Below are positions 1 to 10,320 of a stretch of DNA of 64,000 nucleotides, one piece after another. The first letter of the stretch is position 1. Every line of letters starts with the position of its first letter. The stretch is taken from the NCBI GenBank assembly GCA_022820125.1, contig JAJEGA010000090.1:38911-102910 (forward strand), given 5' to 3'. The stretch is from Anaerolineae bacterium. Its GTDB lineage: Bacteria > Chloroflexota > Anaerolineae > Aggregatilineales > Phototrophicaceae. The notes below the pieces were generated by a model, which worked only from the letters and a program-made list of their open reading frames with translations, ran no database searches and had not been told where the DNA came from. The position numbers and the translations under genes were made by a program.

Positions 1-188
1 ATCGACTTCACACTTTGCCGCTCTTGACCGTATCAAGCGACAAAGCGCGAACCGATAGCGTCGGCGCCTGCGTGAAACATCTGTCGCAGCCGCCTCAGCG
101 CGCGCTCGCCAGTACCGGATTGAGGCGGCTGGTTCGCTGAATGGCATGGGCGGGCGATTCATTTGGGAAGACCTTGAGGAGAACCAAG

Positions 189-1289
189 TTGGCATCAAAA
201 ACCAAAGCAGAGATCTTGGCGGGGCATGAAGCGAACACGGCTTTGAACGCGCGTTCGCTGGCGCCAGCGCCGCGGCATGCAAAAGACCTGGGCGCAGACG
301 GCATGTTCAGCCCGCTGGACGAACGGATCATCGCCGCCGCCTCGGAAGCCTTGGAAGCGGGGCAGACCCACTATGTTGATGTGCCAGGCATCGCGCCCCT
401 GCGCAGCGAAATCGCCGACAGCCTCAACCGTGAAACCGGCGCGCGTTATGAGCCAGGCAACATCATCATCACCGCTGGCTTGCAAGAGTCGCGCTTTCTC
501 AGCATCCAGAAGATTGGCGAAGACTTCGAAAATATCGGCGTGCCAGCGGTCATCCATCCCGGCGTGTGGAAGGCGCTCGGCGTCAGGGCGCGGGAGGTCG
601 TTTCGCTGCCCGTCGATGCCGAACGCGGCTATCTGCCAGCGGTCCAAGCCATTGCGGACGCAGTCGCCGGCGGCTGCCGATTGCTCTATCTTGAGTCGCC
701 ATCACGCCTCACCGGCGCCGCGTATACAAGCGAAGAAGTCGCCGCCATCGCTCAAGGCTTGAGCAATGCGGGCGCAGCGGCAATCTGGGACGGGGGCTGC
801 GGGCCTTGGGTGGAGGGCGGCTGCGGCTCGCTCGCCGCGACTGAGGAATCGCCTGAGCATATCACCACCATCGGCGAAGCCGTCCCCGGCATGGGCTTGG
901 CGAGCTGGTTCATCGGCTATATCGCCGCGCCCGAAGATCAGATTCCAGCGATGCAATCGCAGAAGCAGATCATGGCGATCTGCACCAGCACCGCCGCCCA
1001 ATTCGCCGCCCTTGAAGCGACAAAGCTCTTCGAGGAAGCGCGCGGTTTGCGGCTGGGGCAATTGGCGCAATTCAAAAGCGATCTTACCAAGACAGCTGCG
1101 AGCCAGAATATCGCTGTCATCGCTGGCGATGCCCTGAATATCATTGCGCTGCGGGCATCCGAAGCGGCCTCCGCCCGCTTGCGCGAAGCCGGCTATGAAT
1201 TTGCCGATGGCGCCTCATTCGGCGCGCCCGGCGTCATTCGCTTGAATGTAAACGCCGTCGCGTCCGCCGCTCTGCAGGCGCTCAGCTGA
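189..1289 (+). CDS. Aminotransferase-fold protein lacking the PLP lysine
   Basis: A fold-type I aminotransferase-like protein of 366 residues. It has the usual large-domain layout (a HYVDVPG-like loop, a LYLESPS segment equivalent to 'VSPNNP', a WDGG segment). Where the neighbour has the Schiff-base motif LSKAYSMTGW, this protein reads EAVPGMGLASW, with proline at the lysine position (about residue 249 if counted from the ATG at 141). PLP-lysine catalysis is therefore unlikely. I chose TTG 189 because GAGGAG (176-181) lies 7 nt upstream. The ATG at 141 has no ribosome-binding site. The gene is followed after 18 nt by an intact aminotransferase, so the two may form one operon and possibly a heteromer (inference). 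Whether it is a pseudoenzyme or binds another ligand is unknown. Confidence 0.75.
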   Translation: MASKTKAEILAGHEANTALNARSLAPAPRHAKDLGADGMFSPLDERIIAAASEALEAGQTHYVDVPGIAPLRSEIADSLNRETGARYEPGNIIITAGLQESRFLSIQKIGEDFENIGVPAVIHPGVWKALGVRAREVVSLPVDAERGYLPAVQAIADAVAGGCRLLYLESPSRLTGAAYTSEEVAAIAQGLSNAGAAAIWDGGCGPWVEGGCGSLAATEESPEHITTIGEAVPGMGLASWFIGYIAAPEDQIPAMQSQKQIMAICTSTAAQFAALEATKLFEEARGLRLGQLAQFKSDLTKTAASQNIAVIAGDALNIIALRASEAASARLREAGYEFADGASFGAPGVIRLNVNAVASAALQALS

Positions 1290-1307
1290 CCAATACGAGG
1301 GAAATCA

Positions 1308-2465
1308 ATGAGCAAGAAAAAAGCGCAGGGCACCAATCTGCTCTACCAATTGATCGGCGAGGCGCGCGGCTATGATGACGTCATCATTATGGGCCGCGGC
1401 GACCCCGACTTCGATACGCCGGCGCATATCGTCGCCGCCGCCAAGAATGCGATGATCAACCACCACGCCGATTCCACGCCGCCCGAAGGCTTGCTCGCCC
1501 TGCGCGAAGCGATCGCCGCCCGCGTCAAACGGGTCAACAATATCGATGTCGATCCGGTCACCGAAGTCGTCGTCACCAACGGCGGGCAAGAGGCGCTCTT
1601 CCTGATGGCGCTCGCCGTCCTCGCCCCAGGCGACGAGTTGATCGTGCCTGAGCCCAATTACAATACCTACGCCGATTCGCTCGCGTTCGCCGGCGGCGTC
1701 AAGGTCGAAGTGCAAACCTACGCCGAAGACGACTTCCGCGCCGACCCCGCCGATGTCCGCGCCGCCATCAGCGACAAGACGCGCGCGCTGCTGCTCGTGT
1801 CGCCCAATAATCCAGCAGCCAGCGTCATCTCCCCGGCCGACATGCGCGAGATGCTGGATATCGCCATAGCGAACGATCTGATGATCCTCGCCGACGACAT
1901 ATACGACCTCTTTGTTTACGATGAATTTGAACACGTGAGCCCCGCCTCAATGCCTGGCGGGAAAGAACGCGCGCTAACCCTGAACGCCCTGTCCAAAGCC
2001 TATTCCATGACCGGCTGGCGCTTGGGCTGGATCGTTGGGCCAGCCGACTTGATGGCGCGCGTGCGAGAGTTGAAGGCGGCCATCAGCGGCGGCACATCGG
2101 TCATCTCGCAGCATGCCGGCATCGCCGCGCTCACCGGTCCCCAAGACGCGGTTGAAATGATGGCGGAAGCCTATCGCTGGCGTCGGCGCCTCGTCCTGGA
2201 CGCGCTGGACGCGATGGGCATCAAATACGGCTTGCCCCAAGGGGGGCAGTTTGTCTTCGCCGATATCGGCTTCACCGGCATGGACAGCGGCGAAGTCGCC
2301 CAGCGCATCCTCAGCGAGCAGCACGTCCTGGCTTATCCCGGGTCGGCTTTTTCCAAAGACCGCAAGGACTACCTGCGCATGACCTTCCTTCAGCCGGAAG
2401 ATCAACTGATCGAGGGGCTGGAACGGATGAAGGTCGCCATGGCCAATATCGTCGCGGAAGGGTAG
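1308..2465 (+). CDS. Class I/II pyridoxal-phosphate aminotransferase
   Basis: A 385-residue PLP-dependent aminotransferase of the aspartate aminotransferase fold. It should transfer an amino group between an amino acid and a 2-oxo acid in the cytoplasm. Visible motifs are GGQEALF (PLP-phosphate loop), SPNNPAA, DDIYDLFVYD (Asp and Tyr near the PLP pyridine) and NALSKAYSMTGWRLGW, which holds the Schiff-base lysine and the phosphate-binding arginine. The substrate-binding C-terminal arginine is probably the one in DYLRMTF. The length is normal for the family. GAGGGA precedes the ATG at 1308. It lies 18 nt after the lysine-less homologue and 9 nt before the first large membrane protein, so co-transcription is likely. 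The amino-acid substrate cannot be told from sequence alone. Confidence 0.9.
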   Translation: MSKKKAQGTNLLYQLIGEARGYDDVIIMGRGDPDFDTPAHIVAAAKNAMINHHADSTPPEGLLALREAIAARVKRVNNIDVDPVTEVVVTNGGQEALFLMALAVLAPGDELIVPEPNYNTYADSLAFAGGVKVEVQTYAEDDFRADPADVRAAISDKTRALLLVSPNNPAASVISPADMREMLDIAIANDLMILADDIYDLFVYDEFEHVSPASMPGGKERALTLNALSKAYSMTGWRLGWIVGPADLMARVRELKAAISGGTSVISQHAGIAALTGPQDAVEMMAEAYRWRRRLVLDALDAMGIKYGLPQGGQFVFADIGFTGMDSGEVAQRILSEQHVLAYPGSAFSKDRKDYLRMTFLQPEDQLIEGLERMKVAMANIVAEG

Positions 2466-2474
2466 GAGCGTCAC

Positions 2475-4985
2475 TTGCGATTTCGCATCGCGGGCTGGCT
2501 GCGCGACCATTGGCATGTTTTGCTGATCGTGCCTTTGGTCGTCATCGCGACCACCTGGCCAACCTTCCCGCGCATCTTCGACGCCGATGAATTCTGGCTG
2601 CACGGCATGCAGCACGACAAGTGGTTGAAGCTCTGGGATGCCTGGCATCTTGAACGCGCGCTCACCGGGCAAGCGGACCTCTATTTCACCGATTTAATGT
2701 ATCATCCTCAGGGCCAGTCTCTAGCGTTCCAAGCTTTCGCGTTTCCTCATGCGCTTCTTTTGATCGCCTTGAAGACAATGCTTCCGGTGGACGATGCGTA
2801 TAATCTGAACTTTCTGCTGATGCTTTGCTTCAATGCTTTCTGCGGATATGCGCTCGTTCGCTACTTAATTTTGGACAAATGGATTGCCCTCTTTGGCGCG
2901 GCTGTCTTCGCCGTGGCGACGCCCTTTCCGTATGGATCAACGATTCCCGAATTTGTCATGATGGGGACGCTGCCATTAACGGCGTATTTTTATCTTCGAG
3001 CGGTAACGGAGCGCAGGCGGCTATTCGCGGGACTGGCGGGATTATGCGCTGGAATAACGGCGTTCATAGGCGTATACCCATTTGCGTTTGTTCTCTTGAC
3101 TGTTGGAATTCTCGCCCTCATCAAATTGCCGTCTTTGTGGAAGCAAAGCGCGTTCTGGGGCGTTCTGCTCATTTTTGTCGTCGTATGGGCAACGTTAAGT
3201 CTCATACGTTTTTACCCAATGCTTACAGACGAAGCAAATCTAAATCTGGCGATGGAAAGACATCAAGATCAGTCGCGCAGCAGCGACCTGCTTGATCACT
3301 TTGTCCTCAAAAACAATCCCTTTACGGCTAATTTTTTGGGCTCGCTCTTCAATTACAGCCATGACCATGAGCCTTCCATTATCAAGCGTGAATATAAAAA
3401 TGCCTACTTGGGCTACATCAATCTTGTCCTTATTGCCTGCGCCTTCCTCTTTTTGCCTCGGCGAGGGCGGCTGTTGCCATGGATCGTGATTCTGGTCTTC
3501 TTCGCCATATTGAGGCTCGGCGACTATCTGACTCTGAGCGGAACCCACTATACAGACATCATTCTGCCGGGGCGGCTGCTGCGGGATTGGTTTCCCGTAG
3601 TGTTTCGGAATATTGGCCGGTCAGAAATTTATCAGCTAGGTGTAGTCATGCCCGTCGCAGTCTTATCCTGTTATGGTCTCGCTTCGCTTGTGCAATTGAA
3701 GCCGGTTAAGATGCGTATTCTTTTGGCGCTTCTGCTCACAATAATCGTCACTTTTGAATTCTATGTGCCTCGGCTTGGTCAAAGGCTTGAGCGCAACAAG
3801 ACGGCATTCCTCGACTGGCTGCAATCTGAACCTGAAGACCAGATCAAACTCATCCAACTGCCGCTTGCGGACATACCCAGCAGATACTATTTATTCGTGC
3901 AAACCCTTACCGGTTTCCCCCATGCAAATGGCAGCGCAAATCGCTTATTGCCCGCCACCAGACACAAAATAAACGGCAACCTGCTGCTCGATACTTGGGA
4001 ACGCAACCGCGGCGTCCATTGCCTGCCGCACAATGAGCGGTCTTTCCTAGCGGCTTTGGACCAGCTCCTGGCGGACGGCTTCACCCATATCGTGGTGCAC
4101 AATTGGCTTTATGGCGAAGAATTCATTATTGATACATTTGAGAACGTCCCGCCAGCATACGACGATGGCTCCGTGAGCGTGTACCGCGTACGCGATCTGC
4201 GCCTCAGCTGTAATAATCAAGCGGCGGAACTGCCCCGTTTTATCCACTTCGCGCAATCATCGGCGGCGATTCCGGGCGCTGGCACATCAATTCTCAGCCT
4301 TCACTCTAGCCAAGCCATCGACGCCGAGCTCTTCGAGTATCTTGGATCGCTGTTTTCCGAATGGCGCAGCTTGGTTCATCTATACGCGGAGGACGGCGAA
4401 GTTGTCATGCAAAGCGCTGGCCAGCCCTACACCGACCTAAATGCTATGATGAATGACAATCAGGTTATATATTTCCTCTACAATACGCATGAGGCAGACC
4501 CAGACTTGCTTATCGGCAATGCAACCTTTGACGGATTCAACCTGTGCCAGCGTGAAGCGCACGACGATGGCGCGGTCATTGAGCGCTACGTCAGCCACGA
4601 TTTCTCTTGTGATCTCGTCGCCTCAGACAGCCCGTTTAAGGTTCAATACGACAATGGCATCCGGCTCGAGAATCTTTTGGTCCAAACCGACCAGGATGTC
4701 TTGGATCTTCAGTTCATGTGGAGCAACCTGCCCGATGAAGCGCATTCGGTGTCAATTCAGGTGTTCAATGCGGCAGGCGAAAAGGCATTCGGGCAAGACT
4801 CCGTCATTGGGCATATAACGCTGGACCGTCAGCGCGTTGATATTTCGTCTCTGCCGGCCGGCGATTATAATGTCAAGCTGATACTGTATAGCTTTGAAAC
4901 AGGCGCCACAGTGGGCAAGGCAATAATAGAAGACGGTGCGCGATTTGATCGCGAGCTGCCGATTGCGACTGTGGATCGACGCTGA
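2475..4985 (+). CDS. Polytopic membrane protein, GT-C glycosyltransferase-like (copy 1 of 3)
   Basis: An 836-residue membrane protein. The first transmembrane helix (LLIVPLVVIATTWPTFP) is followed by an acidic loop IFDADEFWLHG. A segment YHPQGQSLAF and about ten more hydrophobic helices run to roughly residue 440. The rest (about 450-836) is largely soluble. An acidic motif after helix 1 and many helices are typical of GT-C lipid-sugar-dependent glycosyltransferases and YfhO-like proteins, but I cannot identify a diagnostic catalytic motif, so the function is only suggested. The start is TTG 2475 after GGAG. It is the first of three head-to-tail paralogues of the same size; the repeat unit is about 2.6 kb. 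The C-terminal domain is partly near-identical at nucleotide level to copy 2. Confidence 0.75.
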   Translation: MRFRIAGWLRDHWHVLLIVPLVVIATTWPTFPRIFDADEFWLHGMQHDKWLKLWDAWHLERALTGQADLYFTDLMYHPQGQSLAFQAFAFPHALLLIALKTMLPVDDAYNLNFLLMLCFNAFCGYALVRYLILDKWIALFGAAVFAVATPFPYGSTIPEFVMMGTLPLTAYFYLRAVTERRRLFAGLAGLCAGITAFIGVYPFAFVLLTVGILALIKLPSLWKQSAFWGVLLIFVVVWATLSLIRFYPMLTDEANLNLAMERHQDQSRSSDLLDHFVLKNNPFTANFLGSLFNYSHDHEPSIIKREYKNAYLGYINLVLIACAFLFLPRRGRLLPWIVILVFFAILRLGDYLTLSGTHYTDIILPGRLLRDWFPVVFRNIGRSEIYQLGVVMPVAVLSCYGLASLVQLKPVKMRILLALLLTIIVTFEFYVPRLGQRLERNKTAFLDWLQSEPEDQIKLIQLPLADIPSRYYLFVQTLTGFPHANGSANRLLPATRHKINGNLLLDTWERNRGVHCLPHNERSFLAALDQLLADGFTHIVVHNWLYGEEFIIDTFENVPPAYDDGSVSVYRVRDLRLSCNNQAAELPRFIHFAQSSAAIPGAGTSILSLHSSQAIDAELFEYLGSLFSEWRSLVHLYAEDGEVVMQSAGQPYTDLNAMMNDNQVIYFLYNTHEADPDLLIGNATFDGFNLCQREAHDDGAVIERYVSHDFSCDLVASDSPFKVQYDNGIRLENLLVQTDQDVLDLQFMWSNLPDEAHSVSIQVFNAAGEKAFGQDSVIGHITLDRQRVDISSLPAGDYNVKLILYSFETGATVGKAIIEDGARFDRELPIATVDRR

Positions 4986-5075
4986 TCTCCCCAGGAGACG
5001 CTACCGATCAAAGATAGAGAAGCAGACCAGAGCAACTTTGTAGAATGTGACAACGATAAGATAGGTTGACAGACG

Positions 5076-7583
5076 ATGAGCCGTCTCGTACAGCTCTTGC
5101 GCAATCATTTGCCCCTCCTGCTGATTGTGCCGCTGGTCGTCATCGTAACGACCTGGCCGACTTTTCCCCGCATCTTCGACGCGGACGAGTTTTGGCTGCA
5201 TGGCGCATACGGCGACAAATGGCTGCGAATCTGGGACGCTTGGCATTTTGAACGCGCGCTCGCCGGGCAGACGCCACTGTATCATACGGATACCCTCTTT
5301 TATCCCGTGGGCACGTCCCTGACCTACTATGCCATGGTGTTTCCCCATGCGCTGTTCATGATCGCCTTACAGACCATTCTTCCTGTGGACGACGCTTATA
5401 ATTTACTTTTTCTGCTGATCCTCTGCTTCAACGCATTCTGCGGCTATGCGCTGATTAGACACTTGATCAAGGACAAGTGGATTGCGCTTTTTGGCGCTGT
5501 CATCTTCGCCGTGGCGACGCCGTTTCCTGTAGGGCAGACGGTGCCCGATCTCATCACGATCGGGACATTGCCATTGACGATCTATTTTTTTGATCGTTCC
5601 CTTAGAGAGGGCAGGAAACTATTCGCCGGTCTTGCGGGATTAAGCGCTGGCATCACCGCCTTCATTGGCATCTACGTGTTCGCGATTATCGTAATAACCG
5701 TCGGCATCTTCGCCGCCTTTAGAGCTTTGTCGCTATGGCGGCAGCCGGCTTATTGGCGCGGTCTGCTCATTTTGATTTTCGTCTGCGGCTTCACTAGCGC
5801 TTGGCGATTCTATCCGATGCTTTTGAACCGGGCAGAGCTAGAGCAGGCAACAGGGGTGTACAACCATTGGTCTCGCAGCAACGATGTACTGGAGCATTTC
5901 GTCCTTCCGAATAATCCCATTACCGGTCATTTATTTGGCGAGCCGCTCGACCCGAATGACGACTACGAGCGATCCGCCATAAGGAAGGAATTCAAAGAAG
6001 CTTACCTGGGTTACATCAATCTTTTCCTGATAGCTTGCTTATTCCTCCTGCGGCCAAGGCGGGGAAGGCTGCTGCCATGGCTCGCGATTCTGCTCTTCTT
6101 TGCGGTTCTAAGGCTAGGCGACTATCTCATATTCAATGGAATCGAATATGAAGATATCGTATTGCCCGCCAAGCTCTTGCGCATATGGTTTCCGCCCCTG
6201 TTTGGCAACATCGGCCTCCCCGAATATTATCAGATTGGCGTGCTTACGCCGCTGGCGGCGCTTTCCTGTTACGGTCTCGCCGCGCTTTTGCGATCAAAGG
6301 GGGGCAAGACTCGAAGGCTTATCGCGCTTCTGTGCATTCTCATCGTCTGCATAGAATTTTATATTCCTCGCCTTGGTCAAACGATTGCGCCGAGCAGGAC
6401 GGCATTCGTCGCTTGGCTGCGATCGGAACCTGAAGATCAGATCGCGCTCGTACACCTGCCGCGCAAAGATGCGGATGTTTCCTACTATTACTACTTGCAA
6501 ACCCTGTCTGGTTATCCACATGCAAACGGATTTAGCACGCGCGCGAAGCGCAACTCTATACGCTATCGTGATAGCAACCTGCTGCTGCGCGCTTGGGGCG
6601 AGAGCCGCAGCATCCATTGCCTGAAATATAATGAGCAACCGTTCACCGCCGCTTTGGACCAGCTTCTAGCGGACGGCTTCACCCATTTCGTCATGCACTA
6701 TTGGCTCTATGGCGAAGAATTCATTATTGATACATTTGAGAACGTCCCGCCAGCATACGACGATGGCTCCGTGAGCGTGTACCGCGTAAGCGATCTGCGC
6801 CTCAGTTGCCAGAATCAAGCAGCGGAACTGCCCCGTTTTATCCACTTCGCCCAGTCGGCGCTGGCGATGCCGGGCGCTGGCACATCAATTCTCAGCCTGC
6901 ACCCGAGTCAAGCCATCGACGCCGATCTCTTCGAGTATCTTGGATCGCTGTTTTCCGATTGGCGCAGCTTGGTTCATCTATACTTGGAGGTCGGCGAAGT
7001 TGTCTTGCAAAGCGCCGGCCAGCCCTACGCCGACCTAAATGCTATGATGAATGACAATCAGGTTATATATTTCCTCTACAACACGCATGAGACAGACCCA
7101 GACTTGCTTATCGGCAATGCAACCTTTGATGAATTCAATTTGTGCCAGCATAAAGCGCATGACGATGGCGCGGTGATAGAACTTTACGTCCGTCGCGGTT
7201 TTTCTTGCGAACTCGTCACTGCTGGCGATCCCATACAGGTTCGCTACGACAATGGCATCCGGCTCGAAAACCTGGTGATTCAGACCGACCAAGATGTCAT
7301 GGACTTCCAGTTCATGTGGAGCGGCCTGCCTGATGAAGCGCATTCAATATCATTGCAGGTGTTTGACGCGACAGGCGAGAAGGTACTCGGGCAAGATTCC
7401 GTCATTGGGCATATATCGCTGGACCGCCAGCGCGTTGATATTTCGCCGGTGCCGCCCGGCGACTATCGAGTCAAGTTGATTCTGTACAACTTTGATTCGC
7501 GAGTCGACGTGGGCGGGACGGTAATTGAAGACGGCGCGCGTTTTGAGCGCGAGCTAACAGTTGCAGCTTTGGAGCGATTTTGA
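5076..7583 (+). CDS. Polytopic membrane protein, GT-C glycosyltransferase-like (copy 2 of 3)
   Basis: An 835-residue paralogue of its neighbours on both sides. It keeps the first helix and the loop IFDADEFWLHG, the FYPVGTSL segment, the multi-helix N-terminal half and the soluble C-terminal half. The stretch encoding GEEFIIDTFENVPPAYDDGS (about 6711-6770) is almost base-for-base the same as copy 1. The stretch around RRGFSCELVTAGDPIQVRYD (about 7190-7250) is almost the same as copy 3. The upstream sequence ATAAGATAGGTT, about 20 nt before the ATG, is also repeated before copy 3, so the duplicated unit includes leader sequence. The function is inferred as for copy 1: transfer of a sugar or another modification at the membrane, unproven. 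Confidence 0.75.
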   Translation: MSRLVQLLRNHLPLLLIVPLVVIVTTWPTFPRIFDADEFWLHGAYGDKWLRIWDAWHFERALAGQTPLYHTDTLFYPVGTSLTYYAMVFPHALFMIALQTILPVDDAYNLLFLLILCFNAFCGYALIRHLIKDKWIALFGAVIFAVATPFPVGQTVPDLITIGTLPLTIYFFDRSLREGRKLFAGLAGLSAGITAFIGIYVFAIIVITVGIFAAFRALSLWRQPAYWRGLLILIFVCGFTSAWRFYPMLLNRAELEQATGVYNHWSRSNDVLEHFVLPNNPITGHLFGEPLDPNDDYERSAIRKEFKEAYLGYINLFLIACLFLLRPRRGRLLPWLAILLFFAVLRLGDYLIFNGIEYEDIVLPAKLLRIWFPPLFGNIGLPEYYQIGVLTPLAALSCYGLAALLRSKGGKTRRLIALLCILIVCIEFYIPRLGQTIAPSRTAFVAWLRSEPEDQIALVHLPRKDADVSYYYYLQTLSGYPHANGFSTRAKRNSIRYRDSNLLLRAWGESRSIHCLKYNEQPFTAALDQLLADGFTHFVMHYWLYGEEFIIDTFENVPPAYDDGSVSVYRVSDLRLSCQNQAAELPRFIHFAQSALAMPGAGTSILSLHPSQAIDADLFEYLGSLFSDWRSLVHLYLEVGEVVLQSAGQPYADLNAMMNDNQVIYFLYNTHETDPDLLIGNATFDEFNLCQHKAHDDGAVIELYVRRGFSCELVTAGDPIQVRYDNGIRLENLVIQTDQDVMDFQFMWSGLPDEAHSISLQVFDATGEKVLGQDSVIGHISLDRQRVDISPVPPGDYRVKLILYNFDSRVDVGGTVIEDGARFERELTVAALERF

Positions 7584-7670
7584 TCTTTCCGGAAAAAGCT
7601 GTCGATTAAAGCGTGGGCGCGGATTAACGTCACCGTGCAAAAGGTGAAATGGATAAGATAGGTTCGACAA

Positions 7671-10178
7671 ATGAAATGGCGTTTTGTACAGATATTGCGC
7701 AATCATCTGCCTGTTTTACTGATCGTGCCGCTGGTCGTCATTGTGACGACTTGGCCGACATTTCCCCGCATCTTCGATGCCGATGAGTTTTGGCTGCATG
7801 TCTCTCACCAGGACAAGTGGTTAAAGTTCTGGGATGCCTGGCACTTTGGGCAAGTGCTAAACTCGCAAGCCGATCTTTACCATAGCGACTATCAGTATCA
7901 TCCGCAGGGCTTGTCCTTGGCCTTCCGAGCCTTCATTTTCCCTCATGCGCTCCTTATGGTCGCCTTGGAATCGATTCTCCCCGCGGATGATGCCTATAAT
8001 CTGCTCTATCTGCTCATACTCTGTTTCAACGGTTTCTGCGGCTATCTCTTAATCAGTCACTTGATTAAGGACAAATGGATAGCGCTATATGGCACCATTG
8101 TCATAGTCACGATCGCGCCGACCCCCTACGGGTCAACCGTGCCCGACCTCACCATGATCGGGACATTGCCATTAACACTGTATTTTTTTCATCGATTCCT
8201 ATCGGAGCGCCGCGCGCGCTTGGCCGGTTTCGCCGGGATATGCGCTGGAATCACGCCATTCATTAGCGTATACGTATTCGCGATTATAGCACTGTCGATT
8301 GGTATCGTGGCCCTTTTGCAACCTTTGTCCCGCTGGAAACAGCTGAGCTATTGGCTCGGCTTGTTGGCATTCGCCGTCGCCTGCGGCTCGGTAAGCATGT
8401 TGCGCTTCTATCCCATGCTGCAAGATCGAACAAACCTGCGAGGAGCCAATGAGATATATGCTGAGGTTCTTCATAGCACAGATTTACTTGAGCACTTTAG
8501 TTTAAGCAGCAATCCCATAAGCGGGGCAATTTTTGGCGCGATAGTCGATACGAATAACGACTTCGAAACAAGCTCCAAAAGGCGGGAATATAAGAACGCC
8601 TACTTAGGTTACATTAATCTTTTCCTAATCGCCTGCGCCTTTGTACTCAGTCGACGTAGGCGAAAGTTGCTGCCATGGTTGGTGATTCTGATCTTCTTTT
8701 CGGTACTGAGGCTTGGCGACTATCTCACATTCAATGGGATCGAGTATGAACATATCGTATTGCCCGCCAAGCTCTTGCGCATATGGTTTCCGCCCCTGTT
8801 TGGCAATATCGGCCGTCCCGAATACTGGCAGATCGGCGCGGTCATGCCGCTCGCAGCGTTAGCCTGCTTTGGTTTTGCTTCGCTCGCGCAATCCAAGCTA
8901 GCCAGGACCCGTATGCGAATTTCGATTCTGTTCATCTTCATCCTCTGTCTGGAGACATTTTTTCCTCGCTTAGGGGAAGCGATTGAGCCTGACAAGACCG
9001 CATTCACCGCTCAGCTGCAGTCCAATCCAGATCATCCTGTTAGATTGATCAATCTTCCGATTGTTCGACACGGGCAATATTTTCTCTTTGTGCAAACACT
9101 AACCGGTTTGCCGCATGCCTATGGACATAGCAGTCGCATACCCGACAGCACCAGACACTATGTTAATGGCAACCTCCTGCTACGAAGCTGGCTTGACGGC
9201 CAAAACGTCCATTGCCTGGCGCACAACCTGCCAGAATTCACCGCGGCTTTGGAGCAGCTCGAGGCCGACGGCTTCACCCATATCGTCGTGCACAATTGGC
9301 TCTATGGCGATCAATTCATCATTCACTCCTTCGAAAATATCCCAGCCGCATACGATGACGGCTTCGTAAGCATTTACCACGTAGAAGACATGCGCCTCAA
9401 CTGCCAGAATCATGCCGCCGAATTGCCGCGCTTCATCCACTTCGCCCAGTCGGCGCTGGCGATTCCGGGACGCGGGTCCGCAATTCTCAGCCTGCACCCG
9501 AGCCAAGCCATCGACCCCGATTTATTCGACTATCTTGGTTCCCTGTTTTTCGATTGGGCGAGCCTGCTGCACTTGTATCAGGACAATGGCGAACTGGCAA
9601 CGCAAAACTCGGGCAAGCAATACGCGCGCTTAAAGGCATTTATTGAAGACAATCAGATTGTCCATGTCCTCTACAACACAAATGACGGAGACCCTGACCT
9701 GCTTATCGACGAAACAGCATTTGACGGATTCGGCATTTGCCAGCGTAAAGCGCATGACGATGGCGCGGTGATTGAACAATACGTCCGCCGCGGTTTTTCT
9801 TGCGAACTCGTCACTGCTGGCGATCCCATACAGGTTCGCTACGACAATGGCATCCAGCTCGAAAACCTGGAGATTCAGACCGACCAGGATGTCGTGGACT
9901 TCCAGTTCATGTGGAGCGGCCTGCCTGATGAAGCGCATTCAATATCATTGCAGGTATTTGACGCGGCGGGCGAGAAGATACTCGGGCAAGATTCTGTTAT
10001 TGGTCACCTAACGCTGGACCGCCAGCGCGTTGATATTTCGTCTCTGCCGCCCGGAGACTATCGAGTCAAGCTGATTCTGTACAACTTTGATACGGGCGCC
10101 ATCGTCTCCGGAACCGCAAGCCGAGACGGCGCCCGCGTTGAGCGCGCATTGGAAGTCGCTGCCATTCATCAATCATAA
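7671..10178 (+). CDS. Polytopic membrane protein, GT-C glycosyltransferase-like (copy 3 of 3)
   Basis: An 835-residue third paralogue, with the same start (helix 1, then IFDADEFWLH), a YHPQGLSLAF segment like copy 1, and the same two-part layout of membrane half and soluble half. The N-terminal half is the most diverged from copy 2, while the last ~150 residues are close to copy 2. The ATG at 7671 is preceded by the shared leader ATAAGATAGGTT. The conserved DADE loop and H/Y-P-x-G segment in all three copies suggest that all remain functional. Different donor or acceptor specificity is a reasonable guess for three retained copies, but nothing in the sequence settles it. Confidence 0.75.
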   Translation: MKWRFVQILRNHLPVLLIVPLVVIVTTWPTFPRIFDADEFWLHVSHQDKWLKFWDAWHFGQVLNSQADLYHSDYQYHPQGLSLAFRAFIFPHALLMVALESILPADDAYNLLYLLILCFNGFCGYLLISHLIKDKWIALYGTIVIVTIAPTPYGSTVPDLTMIGTLPLTLYFFHRFLSERRARLAGFAGICAGITPFISVYVFAIIALSIGIVALLQPLSRWKQLSYWLGLLAFAVACGSVSMLRFYPMLQDRTNLRGANEIYAEVLHSTDLLEHFSLSSNPISGAIFGAIVDTNNDFETSSKRREYKNAYLGYINLFLIACAFVLSRRRRKLLPWLVILIFFSVLRLGDYLTFNGIEYEHIVLPAKLLRIWFPPLFGNIGRPEYWQIGAVMPLAALACFGFASLAQSKLARTRMRISILFIFILCLETFFPRLGEAIEPDKTAFTAQLQSNPDHPVRLINLPIVRHGQYFLFVQTLTGLPHAYGHSSRIPDSTRHYVNGNLLLRSWLDGQNVHCLAHNLPEFTAALEQLEADGFTHIVVHNWLYGDQFIIHSFENIPAAYDDGFVSIYHVEDMRLNCQNHAAELPRFIHFAQSALAIPGRGSAILSLHPSQAIDPDLFDYLGSLFFDWASLLHLYQDNGELATQNSGKQYARLKAFIEDNQIVHVLYNTNDGDPDLLIDETAFDGFGICQRKAHDDGAVIEQYVRRGFSCELVTAGDPIQVRYDNGIQLENLEIQTDQDVVDFQFMWSGLPDEAHSISLQVFDAAGEKILGQDSVIGHLTLDRQRVDISSLPPGDYRVKLILYNFDTGAIVSGTASRDGARVERALEVAAIHQS

Positions 10179-10320
10179 TCCCTCTGCCTGGACGCGCCGG
10201 CGCGGATTGCTGGCGATGCGCCCCAAGATCGTTTATCAACTGGCAGTTTTGCCGCTTATCGATTAGCGTTGAGCGCATTACAATGCCCCAGCGCATAATC
10301 GTTGAAGGTTGGACAGCAAA

